A DNA stretch of 64,000 bases, taken from NCBI RefSeq assembly GCF_017313085.1, contig NZ_JAFLNF010000006.1:62001-126000 (forward strand). Reading direction: 5' to 3'. Positions 8,454 to 17,388 of this stretch are shown piece by piece. Made by a program: the position numbers and the translations under genes. The DNA is from Roseibium limicola (GTDB lineage Bacteria; Pseudomonadota; Alphaproteobacteria; Rhizobiales; Stappiaceae). Within the stretch, counting starts at the first letter, position 1. Each line of letters opens with the position of its first letter. A model generated the notes under the pieces. That model had not been told where the DNA came from. It did no database searches and saw only the letters and a list, made by a program, of their open reading frames with translations.

Positions 8454-9767
8454 TTATTCAGCTGCCTCGCGGACAGACATCGGATTGTTGGGATGAGTGG
8501 TCCAGTTGGCGTAAGTCGGCTCCACGACCTTCTTGGTGCGGGGATCGATCGTGCCGGGGTTCATTGCTTCCATGGTGATGCAATCCTCGACCGGGCAGAC
8601 GTTGACGCACAGGTTGCAGCCCACGCATTCCTCGTCGATGACCTCGAAATGGCGCGCCCCATCCACCATGTTGGTGATGGCTTGGTGCGATGTGTCCTCA
8701 CAGGCGATGTGACAACGACCACACTTAATACAGAGATCCTGATCAATCTTCGCCTTGGCGATGTAGTTCAGGTTGAGATGCTGCCAATCTGAACAGTTGG
8801 GCACCGCACGACCGACAAACTCGTCGATGGAGCTGTAGCCGGACTTGTCCATCCAGTCGCTGAGACCTTCGATCATCTCTTCTACGATCTTGAAGCCGTA
8901 GGTCATTGCAGCCGTACAGACCTGAGCGTTGCCGGCACCCAGTGCCATGAACTCTGCCGCGTCGCGCCAGGTGGTGATGCCGCCAATCGCCGAGATCGGA
9001 AGACCATGCGTGGCCGGATCCCGGGCAATTTCAGCCACCATGTTGAGGGCGATCGGCTTGACGGCCGGGCCGCAATAGCCCCCATGCGCACCCTTGCCGT
9101 CAATCGTCGGGGTCGGGGCCATCGCGTCCAGGTCAACACCGACAATGGAGTTGATGGTGTTGATCAGGGAGACGGCGTCAGCTCCACCGGCGTGGGCGGC
9201 CTGGGCCGGCTTGCGAATGTCGGTGATGTTGGGCGTCAGCTTGACGATCACCGGCATGCGGCTGTGCTGCTTGCACCAGCGGGTGACCATCTCGATGTAT
9301 TCCGGCACCTGGCCGACGGCCGAGCCCATGCCGCGCTCTGACATGCCGTGGGGACAGCCGAAGTTCAGCTCGACGCCATCGGCCTCGGTGTCTTCCACCT
9401 GCTTCAAGATCGTCTTCCAGTTCTCTTCCTCGCAAGGAACCATGAGGGAGACGACAAGCGCGCGGTCTTTCCAGTCGCGCTTGACCTGCTTGATTTCGCG
9501 CAGGTTCACTTCCAGCGGACGGTCAGTGATCAGCTCGATGTTGTTGAGGCCGAGCAATTGCCGGTCCTTGCCGTGAATGGCGCCGTAGCGGGGGCCATTG
9601 ACGTTGACGACCGGGTCGCCGTCGCCCAGGGTTTTCCAGACAACGCCGCCCCATCCAGCCTCGAAGGCGCGGACGACATTATAGGCCTTGTCAGTTGGCG
9701 GCGCTGAGGCCAGCCAGAACGGGTTCGGCGATTTGATGCCGACAAATGTGTTTCTCAGATCAGCCAT
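8454..9767 (-). CDS. preA: NAD-dependent dihydropyrimidine dehydrogenase, subunit PreA
   Basis: A 437-residue subunit that reduces uracil and thymine to their 5,6-dihydro forms, the first step of reductive pyrimidine breakdown. The N-terminal two thirds is a dihydroorotate-dehydrogenase-like FMN barrel (GIKSPNPFWLASAPPTD; ELNFGCPHGM; SAIGGI). The C-terminus carries two 4Fe-4S binding motifs, CIKCGRCHIACE and CVGCNLCVNVCP. Electrons come from PreT, encoded 24 bases upstream on the same strand, so the pair is an operon. Length and motifs match the bacterial PreA family. The RutR-like site upstream of preT probably controls both. Confidence 0.97.
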   Translation of the reverse strand: MADLRNTFVGIKSPNPFWLASAPPTDKAYNVVRAFEAGWGGVVWKTLGDGDPVVNVNGPRYGAIHGKDRQLLGLNNIELITDRPLEVNLREIKQVKRDWKDRALVVSLMVPCEEENWKTILKQVEDTEADGVELNFGCPHGMSERGMGSAVGQVPEYIEMVTRWCKQHSRMPVIVKLTPNITDIRKPAQAAHAGGADAVSLINTINSIVGVDLDAMAPTPTIDGKGAHGGYCGPAVKPIALNMVAEIARDPATHGLPISAIGGITTWRDAAEFMALGAGNAQVCTAAMTYGFKIVEEMIEGLSDWMDKSGYSSIDEFVGRAVPNCSDWQHLNLNYIAKAKIDQDLCIKCGRCHIACEDTSHQAITNMVDGARHFEVIDEECVGCNLCVNVCPVEDCITMEAMNPGTIDPRTKKVVEPTYANWTTHPNNPMSVREAAE

Positions 9768-9791
9768 AGCGGGATCTCCAGACGAAAGGGG

Positions 9792-11150
9792 TTAGGCCGA
9801 GAGGGCGCGGTTGATACTTTCTGCCGCGACCTTGCCGTCTTCGACTGCGGCAACCGTCAGGTCCTCGCCGCCCAATACACAGTCCCCACCGGCCCACACG
9901 TCAGGCAGGGAGGTCTGTCGCTCGTCGCTCACCACAATGCGTCCACGCTCAACGGTGATCGGAGCCACGGTGCCGTTCAGGTCGGATTGCACGAGTGTCT
10001 GACCAACGGCTTTGAACACCATGTCTGCAGGCAGTGTGACGATTTCACCGGTTCCAGCGAGTTTGCCATCTTCCGTTTCTGCCGTGCGCTCCAGCTCGAT
10101 GGCACTGACGTGGCCATTTTCACCCTTGATGGCATGGGGCTGTGCCCAGGTGAGAATCCGCACGCCGCTGGTCTGCGCCAGGTGCTGTTCGTACTCGCTG
10201 GCGTTCATCCGCTCCTGCCCACGGCGATAGGCGATGGTCACCTCATCCGCTCCAAGCAGCTTCGTCTGCACGGCAATGTCGACAGCTGTCATGCCGCCGC
10301 CGATCACGACGATGTTGCGCCCGACCGGCAGCGTGCCGAGATCCTGTGACTGGCGGAGGTCGGAAATATAATCGACCGCGTCGATCACATTGTCCTTGTC
10401 TTCGCCTTCCAGCCCGAGGCTGTTGACACCGGAAAGACCAATGCCAAGGAAAACCGCGTCATAGGTGGCGCGAAGCTCTGCCAGGTCGAGGCCTTCGCCC
10501 AGCCGTTTACCGGTTTCGACGGTGATGCCGCCAATTGAGAGAATGAAATCGACTTCACGGGCGGCAAAGTCATCGACCGACTTGTAGGAGGCGATGCCGT
10601 ACTCGTTCAGGCCGCCCAGCTTGGGTCGTGCATCGAACAACGTGACGTCGTGGCCGTGAACGGCAACACGGTGCGCACAGGAAAGGCCGGCAGGACCGGC
10701 GCCGACGACAGCAACCTTTTTGCCGGTAGAAGGGGCGCGTTCAAATGGCGTCTTGTCACGGGCATTCATGAAGTGATCGGTCGCGTAGCGCTGAAGCTGG
10801 CCGATCTTGACCGGCTTGCCCTCGGCCACTTCGCGTACGCAAACCTGTTCACACAGGGTTTCGGTTGGACAGACGCGGGCGCACATGCCGCCCAGAATGT
10901 TTTGATCAAAGATCGTACGGGCAGAGCCGATCTCATTGCCTGTCGAGATCTGGCGAATAAACAGCGGGATATCGATGCTGGTCGGGCAGGCCTGCACGCA
11001 GGGAGCGTCGTAACAGAAGTAGCAGCGATCTGCCTCGACATAGGCTTCATGCGGCTCAAGCAAAGGATGCAGGTCGCTGAAGTTATCAGCGTATTCTTCT
11101 GTCTTCAGACGTCCGGCTGCAACGTCAGGAGTGGCGTTCAACTCGGTCAT
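9792..11150 (-). CDS. preT: NAD(P)-dependent dihydropyrimidine dehydrogenase, subunit PreT
   Basis: A 452-residue flavoprotein related to the small subunit of glutamate synthase. It takes electrons from NAD(P)H and passes them to PreA. The N-terminus has the cysteine-rich Fe-S region CYFCYDAPCVQACPT and CARVCPTETLCEQVCVRE. A first dinucleotide-binding loop follows (VVGAGPAGLSCA, FAD), then a second (VVIGGGMTAVDIA, NAD(P)). The C-terminal GGDCVLGGEDLTVAAVEDGK closes the FAD site. It is the first gene of the preTA unit. Glutamate synthase small subunit is excluded by the adjacent PreA. Confidence 0.96.
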   Translation of the reverse strand: MTELNATPDVAAGRLKTEEYADNFSDLHPLLEPHEAYVEADRCYFCYDAPCVQACPTSIDIPLFIRQISTGNEIGSARTIFDQNILGGMCARVCPTETLCEQVCVREVAEGKPVKIGQLQRYATDHFMNARDKTPFERAPSTGKKVAVVGAGPAGLSCAHRVAVHGHDVTLFDARPKLGGLNEYGIASYKSVDDFAAREVDFILSIGGITVETGKRLGEGLDLAELRATYDAVFLGIGLSGVNSLGLEGEDKDNVIDAVDYISDLRQSQDLGTLPVGRNIVVIGGGMTAVDIAVQTKLLGADEVTIAYRRGQERMNASEYEQHLAQTSGVRILTWAQPHAIKGENGHVSAIELERTAETEDGKLAGTGEIVTLPADMVFKAVGQTLVQSDLNGTVAPITVERGRIVVSDERQTSLPDVWAGGDCVLGGEDLTVAAVEDGKVAAESINRALSA

Positions 11151-11238
11151 TTCAGACCTCCGGAAGGAATGGCGATTATTATCTGTCGCGCCTCTTTTCT
11201 TGATTTGAAGAGGCTGCAGAATAGAGTGGAGAAAAAAC

Positions 11239-11252
11239 TGACCAATTAGTCA
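11239..11252. promoter_or_regulatory. RutR-like operator upstream of preT
   Basis: TGACCAATTAGTCA is an imperfect palindrome with half-site TGACCA, a 2-base spacer and half-site TAGTCA. It differs from the RutR consensus core TGACCAnnTGGTCA at one position. It lies 89 bases before the preT start, a normal operator distance. The same motif precedes the binding-protein gene at 4740. Confidence 0.55.
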
Positions 11253-11265
11253 AATTATTTTATAA

Positions 11266-11305
11266 GCCTTTAAAAACATGAGAAAAAATATCAGTTTTAA
11301 AAGGC
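11266..11305. repeat. Inverted repeat with 12-base arms
   Basis: GCCTTTAAAAAC (11266-11277) and GTTTTAAAAGGC (11294-11305) are complementary at 11 of 12 positions with a 16-base AT-rich spacer. It lies just upstream of the preT operator on the minus strand. Function unknown. Confidence 0.4.
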
Positions 11306-11518
11306 AAGAGATTTCATGGATTTATACTAGAAATAGGCAGTCTGATGAAAATATCACCAGAGGCAATTTTCAGCCAAAAGCGGGTAATTTTTGAGCTGAA
11401 GGCGAGGCTAGTCGCACGAAACCAGGCAGAACGTCTGGTAGAAACGGCAGCTGCAACCGCATCCGATTTTAATGCAGGGTGCCTTTGGCAGGGGCGTTGG
11501 AGCGGGCTTTGGGGCAGC

Positions 11519-11574
11519 AAAAAGAGGCGGGCGGGATGGCTCGCGCCTTTTGGAACAAAGCCCGCGACCCATCC
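11519..11574 (-). terminator. Terminator of the ROK/dihaem/ASPIC operon
   Basis: On the minus strand, GGATGGGTCGCG begins 7 bases after the stop and pairs with CGCGAGCCATCC at 11 of 12 positions. A run of five T follows after CGCCCGCCTC. The loop is 17 bases, long but workable. Confidence 0.6.
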
Positions 11575-11580
11575 TGTTTT

Positions 11581-13263
11581 TTAGTTGGCAAACCAGAGCT
11601 TGGCTGCCTCGTCGCCACGGTCGATGATGACGTGATGGTTGGCAAACACCCGGTAGCCGTGGCTCCAGCTGCCATCTGGCCAACGAACACGCACTTGCGC
11701 CCGCTCAGACACACCGAGGCCGAAATGCAGGAACCCAGCCTGTCCGGAGGCATGGCCTGCGCCGACCTGCACATCGCGCACGATGGTGCGGTTACCGATC
11801 TTCACACTGACCTTGGCCCCCACCGCAAACGGATTGGGCACACCAGGTTGGCGAATCTCGACACCGAGCCAGTTGCCAAGCGGCTGTGGCGCGTCGGCTG
11901 TGCCCGAGCCCACATTGCGGAACAGGCTGACGGGTGCGCTACGGTTGATCACGACCAGGTCCAGCAGACCGTCCATGTTGAAGTCGGCAAGACCTGCACC
12001 GCGTCCGCGGCGATCCAGGTCGATGCCTGCAATGTCGCCGGTTTCCACGAAACTCTCGTCCCATTGGCCGATCAGCAGGTTGTCTGGATCGAAAGCTGCG
12101 AAATCGGGCATTGCCTCGACGTTGCCCTTTGCAATGTAGAGATCCCACAAGCCGTCGTTATTGACGTCCTGGAATTCCGAATGCCAGCCAGTGGACGGCC
12201 GCAAGTCTTCGCCGGTGTAGGGACGATGGGCGGTGACGCCACGCTCAAAGGCGATGTCCCGATAGACCGGCACGCTTTCGTCGGCTTCGTCGTCCAGCAT
12301 CTGCAGCTTCGTGTCGCCCATGCTCGTCAAAGCGTATTCGGGAAAGCCGTCGACGTTCAGATCGATCGAGGCAATGCCCATTCCCCAGATCTTCAGGTGT
12401 CGCCATCCATCCGAGCGGCGGTAGGGCCGGGGAGGGCGGCCGGGCGACAGAGCCCACAGTTGTTCTTCGCCGCCACGGTAGTAGTGACGGTCGTTGGAAA
12501 CCCGAAGCGCCGGCTCGCCGGAGCGGTTCCAGTCGGTGAACAGCATCGACAGCGTGCAATAGCCGGGGCTGAGCCGCAGCACTTGCGCGTATTTCAAAGC
12601 ATCGCCCTCATCAGGCCGGAAAACGAAGTTGTCGTGACAGGCCCCCCAAGGCGCGCCCGGGGCAGAGCGGTCGACGTAATTGCCGAAGGCCAACGTTGGG
12701 TAAGTCGCCCCTTGCTCCCAGATTGCCGAGAAGGCAGTCGACCACTCTCGCCCGCCCTCAAAGGCGAGCGACCGGTTGGCCAGCTCGAACTGACACGCGC
12801 CCTTGCCCTTCAGCAGCAGGTTCTCGCCCAGTCGCAGAACCACGAGGTCCTGAATGCTGTCATTGTCGAAATCGATCGGGTAAGCGCCGAGGACCTTGGT
12901 CAGCCGCTGGTCGCTGATGCCGGTTGCGGTTTTGGAGAAAGCCAGTGCGCCACCGGGCGAGCTGTCGTTGCGATAGAGAGCAGCTTCATTCTGACCGCCG
13001 GCGACGAAGAGATCGGGGCGTCGGTCGCCATTACAGTCGAAGATGGCGACACCGCCTCCGACAAAATACTCCCACGGGCCTTCGTATTTGTGATCAAGGC
13101 CCGCCGCATGGGCCTCCTCGACAAAATGTGGCACCGGTGCCAGTGAAGATTGCCGTAAGGTTTCGTCCTGCGCCTGGCTTGGTGTATTCGTCAGCGCGCT
13201 TGCGGCAAAGGCCAGCATGGGGGCAATCAGGAACGCCCGAGAGAACTCAATCCGCCGGCTCAT
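11581..13263 (-). CDS. Secreted FG-GAP/VCBS-repeat protein with C-terminal ASPIC/UnbV domain (CRTAC1-like)
   Basis: A 560-residue exported protein of unknown function. It starts with a signal peptide (LIAPMLAFAASALTNTPSQAQ, cleavage near residue 32). Calcium-binding FG-GAP/VCBS blades of the D-x-D-x-D-G type follow (IFDCNGDRRPDLFV, DFDNDSIQDLVVL, DVNNDGLWDLYI, DFNMDGLLDLVVI), as in a beta-propeller. The last 90 residues are an ASPIC/UnbV domain (GAKVSVKIGNRTIVRDV, LHFGLGVSERAQVRVRWPDG). Its ATG overlaps the stop of the upstream dihaem cytochrome gene by four bases, so the two products are made together and probably act together in the periplasm. Confidence 0.85.
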   Translation of the reverse strand: MSRRIEFSRAFLIAPMLAFAASALTNTPSQAQDETLRQSSLAPVPHFVEEAHAAGLDHKYEGPWEYFVGGGVAIFDCNGDRRPDLFVAGGQNEAALYRNDSSPGGALAFSKTATGISDQRLTKVLGAYPIDFDNDSIQDLVVLRLGENLLLKGKGACQFELANRSLAFEGGREWSTAFSAIWEQGATYPTLAFGNYVDRSAPGAPWGACHDNFVFRPDEGDALKYAQVLRLSPGYCTLSMLFTDWNRSGEPALRVSNDRHYYRGGEEQLWALSPGRPPRPYRRSDGWRHLKIWGMGIASIDLNVDGFPEYALTSMGDTKLQMLDDEADESVPVYRDIAFERGVTAHRPYTGEDLRPSTGWHSEFQDVNNDGLWDLYIAKGNVEAMPDFAAFDPDNLLIGQWDESFVETGDIAGIDLDRRGRGAGLADFNMDGLLDLVVINRSAPVSLFRNVGSGTADAPQPLGNWLGVEIRQPGVPNPFAVGAKVSVKIGNRTIVRDVQVGAGHASGQAGFLHFGLGVSERAQVRVRWPDGSWSHGYRVFANHHVIIDRGDEAAKLWFAN

Positions 13264-14690
13264 TCTGCAATCTCCAGGCTTTTCAGAAAGGCAAGGATTG
13301 CTTGCCGGTCGTTTTCAGGCAGTGCCGTGTAGGCTTTACGTGCTTCCGTTGCTTCGCCACCATGGGCATCGATCACCTCATGCAAGGTGGTCAGATCGCC
13401 CCTGTGGCCATAAGGCGCCGTATTGCCGACGCCCCAGAGTTCAGCAGTCAGGAAGACGTCGCGCGCCACGAAGCGTTGGCTCAGCAGCTCGTTGCCCAAA
13501 GTATCGCGTGCCGCATCGGCAATGCGATGTCGCTTGAGGTCGCCAAACAGTGGCACGAGAGTGCGGCCCTGATCATCTTTCGGCAGGGCCTTGACCCAGT
13601 CGAGCGTACCGAGATCCAGCTTGAGGGCTGTCGTCACATCACTCGGGCGTAGGGTTCCGGCGGTTTCAAACGGGTTGGGGTCCTGAAACACCAGGCTTTC
13701 AAGGGGCAGGGAAGGTCGGTGGCAGCTGGCGCAGCCTGCTTCAGAGAACAGGTGTTCGCCATGCTTGGCAGCCTCAACCCAGATGTCGGGCAGCGGCGTT
13801 TTCCGTCCAGGCGCAGGCAAGGTGGCTTGATAGGCGACCATAGCAGAGACCTGCCCGATCGAAATTTCATTATCGACGCCGTCGCCGTCGAAATCGGCCG
13901 TTCCGGTCCAGGCAACACCGTAGCGTTCAGCTGGCTGCATCCCGCTGTGCTGGTTCAGGGCGTTTACCGTGAATTGGCGGAGAGACCCGAAAACGCCTTT
14001 CTGCCCAAAGGGCCGCAAGGTCAGGTCGCTGTCGATCCCCTCCAGTCCAGACGTCTCGACCAGTCCATCGGGTTGTGCAGTTAGAACCCCAAAGGAAACG
14101 CCTTTTGTCTCAAGCTGTAGAGTAACCGCTTGACCGTTTTCGCGTGCAGCCACCACTGCCTTGCTGCGTTGGGCGCGCAGATCGGCTGTCATTTCGCGGG
14201 CCAGCAATTCGATCAGCCCTGCACCCATCAAATGATTGGTGCCACGCTCGTTGGAAAACTGCGGATCCGTTGTGTCGAAGTCGGCACTCTCAAAGCCTTC
14301 GGAGACGAAGACATTGGCCGTGAAATCCCCCGCCCCACCGCTCACCGGCATGGCGTGGCAGCTCTGGCAGGAGTTGGCATCCAGGCCGGAGAGCCGCAGG
14401 AACATGTGCCCCGCCGGTCGTCGGCGTTTGGTCGGAACAATGGCTTGCGTCGCGTTCGGGCGACCGGCACCCTCGTCCTTGATGAAACGCCCCTCAAACA
14501 GCTCCTTACCCTTGTCGCGCAGAGCTTCAAGGGAGAACTCTGGATCGTTGGCCAAGGCATCATAATCGATACCTTCGCGAATGACCCGTTCATCCCAGGG
14601 GTTGAAGCCAGTTCCACCGGCGAATGCGGAGCTGCCCAGAACAAGGGCGCTGAGAAAACTTCCGACAGTCAGTGTGAAGGGGCGGGCCAT
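13260..14690 (-). CDS. Periplasmic dihaem c-type cytochrome, DUF1111 / di-haem oxidoreductase (DHOR) family
   Basis: A 476-residue exported protein (signal peptide through SSAFAGG, about residue 25) with two c-type haem sites, CQSCH at 108-112 and CASCH at 320-324. Family signatures include GAGLIELLA near 157 and ELWGVGNTAPYGHRGD near the C-terminus. The family is distantly related to dihaem cytochrome c peroxidases and MauG and is often called putative thiol oxidoreductase; no reaction is established for this type. The frame is open to 14822, but the ATG at 14690 follows the signal-peptide logic and overlaps the ROK stop (TGATG). Its own stop overlaps the ASPIC gene start (ATGA). Confidence 0.88.
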   Translation of the reverse strand: MARPFTLTVGSFLSALVLGSSAFAGGTGFNPWDERVIREGIDYDALANDPEFSLEALRDKGKELFEGRFIKDEGAGRPNATQAIVPTKRRRPAGHMFLRLSGLDANSCQSCHAMPVSGGAGDFTANVFVSEGFESADFDTTDPQFSNERGTNHLMGAGLIELLAREMTADLRAQRSKAVVAARENGQAVTLQLETKGVSFGVLTAQPDGLVETSGLEGIDSDLTLRPFGQKGVFGSLRQFTVNALNQHSGMQPAERYGVAWTGTADFDGDGVDNEISIGQVSAMVAYQATLPAPGRKTPLPDIWVEAAKHGEHLFSEAGCASCHRPSLPLESLVFQDPNPFETAGTLRPSDVTTALKLDLGTLDWVKALPKDDQGRTLVPLFGDLKRHRIADAARDTLGNELLSQRFVARDVFLTAELWGVGNTAPYGHRGDLTTLHEVIDAHGGEATEARKAYTALPENDRQAILAFLKSLEIAE

Positions 14691-15955
14691 CAGCGGGTCA
14701 ACTCCTGGGCAGTGGTGGTCCGGATGGGTCGGATGATGTTCTGATCCTGGCCGGAATAGGTCTGGTCGAGACGCTCCATCGCCAGGGCAATCAATCCGCG
14801 ACGGATGAAGTCCTCTTCCCATGGCATCACATCGATGACGAAATTCTGCCGGAGATTACGGACCAGCGCCTTTTCGAGCGCATCGCCCATGGCCTTTTCC
14901 ATGAAGCGGTAGCCGCGTACGGCGGCACCAGTGAGCACGATGCGGCTGGGATCGAGAATGGCAATCAGGCGGGCAAGTCCGTAGCCGAGCACTTCGCCTG
15001 CATTGGCAAAGGCTTCCAGGGCACGCCGGTCGCCATCATTGGCTTTCTCGATGAGGCTTGCCAATCCCGCGACCCCGGCAACGATATCGCGCGGATCAGT
15101 GGTGTCCGGCAGGCCGGTGGCAGAGCGCATCAACGCATAGTCGGAGAGATAGGCTTCCATACAGCCGCGTTTGCCACAGCGGCAAAGGGCACCGTTCGGC
15201 ATGTGGTTGGCATGACCAAACTCGGCTGCGGTGCCGCTGGCACCGGAAAACAGCTGATTGTCGATGTAAAGCCCCATCCCGACGCCGTAGTCGAGCATCA
15301 CGACGGCAAACGTTCCGTTGTATTTCGCCGGATCCATCCAGTTCAGCGCCGAGGTAATCATGTTGGTGTCGTTGGACAAGCGACAATGGACACCGAAAGC
15401 CTGGCTTAGGGGTTCGACGATCGGAATGGCACCGGAGGCAAAGGCTGGGCTCCAGGCCACGCGTCCGCGGTCGAGTTCGACGACGCCCTGCGCAGCGATG
15501 CCGATCTCCCGAACCAGCTCCGGGGCGATGCCTGCACGCAAGATGAAGGAGCGAATGCCTTCAATCAGCAGAGCTGGAAAGCTGGTGGCATCAGCGGTGG
15601 CGCTGTCGAAACGCAATTGGTCAGATAAAAAACATTCGCCGGCGAAATCGGCCAGCGCGAGATCGATCTTGTTGACCGTAATTCGAAGCACGATAACGCA
15701 GGCCGACTGCGGATTGATCCTCAGCAATGAGCGCGGCCGCCCACGGGTCTGCGGGACCTTGGGCTCCGCTGCCTCAAGCCCCTCGATCAACCCTTGCTCA
15801 AGTAAGTCGGATGTAATTGCTGTGACTGTTGCGGGGCTAAGGCCAGTAATATGCCCAAGGTCGATGCGAGCCATTGGCCCGCTTCGGCGCAGCGCTTCTA
15901 GAATATTACTTCGATTTTGACGCCTTATATGATCCCTGTCCGCCTTTTTACTCAT
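14690..15955 (-). CDS. ROK-family transcriptional repressor, probable xylose regulator
   Basis: A 421-residue ROK protein. The N-terminal winged helix (about residues 12-65: RSNILEALRRSGPMARIDLGHITGLSPATVTAITSDLL, quoted in parts) is followed by a sugar-kinase-like fold with the ligand region LDYGVGMGLYIDNQLFSGASG and the zinc motif CRCGKRGCMEAYL. ROK regulators divergent from xylFHGBA are commonly the xylose repressor (XylR) in alphaproteobacteria, so D-xylose is the expected inducer. It differs from the usual case in being the first gene of an operon with a dihaem cytochrome and a beta-propeller protein. Regulation of those two by sugar is inference. Confidence 0.88.
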   Translation of the reverse strand: MSKKADRDHIRRQNRSNILEALRRSGPMARIDLGHITGLSPATVTAITSDLLEQGLIEGLEAAEPKVPQTRGRPRSLLRINPQSACVIVLRITVNKIDLALADFAGECFLSDQLRFDSATADATSFPALLIEGIRSFILRAGIAPELVREIGIAAQGVVELDRGRVAWSPAFASGAIPIVEPLSQAFGVHCRLSNDTNMITSALNWMDPAKYNGTFAVVMLDYGVGMGLYIDNQLFSGASGTAAEFGHANHMPNGALCRCGKRGCMEAYLSDYALMRSATGLPDTTDPRDIVAGVAGLASLIEKANDGDRRALEAFANAGEVLGYGLARLIAILDPSRIVLTGAAVRGYRFMEKAMGDALEKALVRNLRQNFVIDVMPWEEDFIRRGLIALAMERLDQTYSGQDQNIIRPIRTTTAQELTR

Positions 15956-16213
15956 CCCTCTCCGCGCATCCTCAAAGGTGTTTCCTCAAACGTCCGATTT
16001 TTCTCGAACTTATACTTTTCCATCCAGGTTATGCTCCCTGTCGGAAACTGTTTTATAAAACTATGTTGACAGGCGGGCCCGTTTTGAGCAACTTTTTTTC
16101 GGGCTTCGAAAAAAATAATGATATAGAGGCCGCGGGAGGGCGATTTCGTTGCTCTCACAACAACGAGAACGGTTACCGGCGTTGCTGTGCTGGTATTCTC
16201 AGGAGGAAACATT
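15956..16213. promoter_or_regulatory. Divergent control region between the ROK gene and xylF
   Basis: The 258-base gap contains TTTTTTTCG (16093-16101) and CGAAAAAAA (16107-16115), perfect 9-base arms with a 5-base spacer, a good operator candidate for the ROK repressor. TTGACA at 16066-16071 could be a -35 box toward xylF, though no clear -10 box is at 17 bases. A second arm pair, TCGTTG/CAACGA, lies between about 16147 and 16170. The xylF ribosome-binding site AGGAGG is at 16201-16206. Confidence 0.5.
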
Positions 16214-17245
16214 ATGCGTTTTGTTGCAACTATTCTGGCCGGCGCTCTGCTGTCTGCCACCGCTATCACCGCAGCAGCTGCTGCTGACATCACAGTTGGC
16301 GTAAGCTGGTCCAACTTCCAGGAAGAGCGCTGGAAAACAGATGAAGCGGCGATCAAGGCCAAGCTGGAGGAGCTTGGTGCTACTTACATTTCCGCTGATG
16401 CGCAGAGCTCTTCTGCCAAGCAGATCTCCGACATTGAAGCTCTGATTGCACAGGGCGCCGATGCACTGATCATTCTGGCGCAGGACGCACAGGCAATTGG
16501 CCCGGCAGTTCAAGCTGCTGCTGATGAAGGTATCCCGGTTGTCGGCTACGACCGTCTGATCGAAGATCCGCGCGCATTCTACCTGACCTTCGACAACGTT
16601 GAAGTCGGCCGCATGCAGGCACGTGAAGTGCTGAAGCTGCAGCCGGAAGGCAACTACGTTATGATCAAGGGCTCCCCGACTGATCCGAACGCAGACTTCC
16701 TGCGCGGTGGTCAGCAGGAAATCCTGCAGGAAGCTATTGATGCCGGCAAGATCAAGATCGTTGCAGAAGCCTACACCGATGGCTGGCTCCCGGCCAACGC
16801 ACAGCGCAACATGGAACAGATCCTGACTGCCAACAACAACGAAGTGGATGCAGTTGTGGCGTCCAACGATGGCACTGCCGGCGGTTCCGTTGCAGCACTG
16901 ACAGCTCAGGGCATGGACGGCATTCCAGTCTCCGGCCAGGACGCTGACTTCGCGGCTCTGAACCGTATTGCCAAGGGCTCCCAGACTGTTTCCGTCTGGA
17001 AAGACTCCCGCGACCTCGGCGCTTCTGCTGCTGAAATCGCTGTGTCCCTGGCTGATGGCAATGAGCTGTCGGACGTTGAAGGTTCCGCAACCTGGACATC
17101 TCCTGCAGGCACCGAGCTGACGGCTCGCTTCCTGGAGCCGGTTCCGATCACCAAGGACAACCTGTCCGTCGTGGTTGATGCTGGCTGGATCTCCAAGGAA
17201 GAACTTTGCCAGGGCGTTTCCAACGGCCCGGCTCCGTGTAACTAA
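16214..17245 (+). CDS. xylF: D-xylose ABC transporter, periplasmic xylose-binding protein
   Basis: A 343-residue type I sugar-binding protein with a signal peptide ending at AAAAA-D (about residue 24). The mature start [22 protein letters not shown] is typical of XylF, as are [26 protein letters not shown] and the ligand-side motif [11 protein letters not shown]. Nine further codons are open upstream, but AGGAGG eight bases before the ATG at 16214 fixes the start. It heads the xylFHGBA operon. A strong hairpin after its stop probably raises its transcript over the downstream genes, as is usual for binding proteins. Confidence 0.97.
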   Translation: MRFVATILAGALLSATAITAAAAADITVGVSWSNFQEERWKTDEAAIKAKLEELGATYISADAQSSSAKQISDIEALIAQGADALIILAQDAQAIGPAVQAAADEGIPVVGYDRLIEDPRAFYLTFDNVEVGRMQAREVLKLQPEGNYVMIKGSPTDPNADFLRGGQQEILQEAIDAGKIKIVAEAYTDGWLPANAQRNMEQILTANNNEVDAVVASNDGTAGGSVAALTAQGMDGIPVSGQDADFAALNRIAKGSQTVSVWKDSRDLGASAAEIAVSLADGNELSDVEGSATWTSPAGTELTARFLEPVPITKDNLSVVVDAGWISKEELCQGVSNGPAPCN

Positions 17246-17266
17246 TCGGACCCTTGCATTAAGCTT

Positions 17267-17300
17267 CTGCCTCGGCCCCCAAGTGGGCCGGGGCAGTTCT
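17267..17300 (+). terminator. Hairpin between xylF and xylH (leaky terminator or mRNA-stabilising stem)
   Basis: CTGCCTCGGCCC (17267-17278) pairs with GGGCCGGGGCAG (17285-17296) over 12 positions, one being T-G, with a 6-base loop. TTCTTC follows in place of a clean T-run. The position fits partial termination or 3'-end protection of xylF mRNA. Confidence 0.65.
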
Positions 17301-17388
17301 TCGCGCCCCCGTGACAGAGCTGGCGGCATGCGAAAGTCCTGACCAAAAAATAACAACATGTGGCTGGTCTCCAAACAGGAGTTTCCTA

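Larger units (their letters stand above)
11151..11580. other. Gene-free stretch between preT and the ASPIC operon
   Basis: About 430 bases, AT-rich near 11250-11340. It holds the preT operator (11239), an inverted repeat (11266-11305) and the terminator of the ROK/dihaem operon (11519-11574). The plus-strand frame 11345-11584 has no recognisable content. Confidence 0.6.

Noticed and set aside
11345-11584. 79-codon plus frame downstream of the ASPIC gene
   Set aside because: It runs over the operon terminator and shows no family features.
11479-13146. 555-codon plus-strand frame opposite the ASPIC gene
   Set aside because: Antisense to a gene with signal peptide and repeated calcium motifs; no recognisable content.
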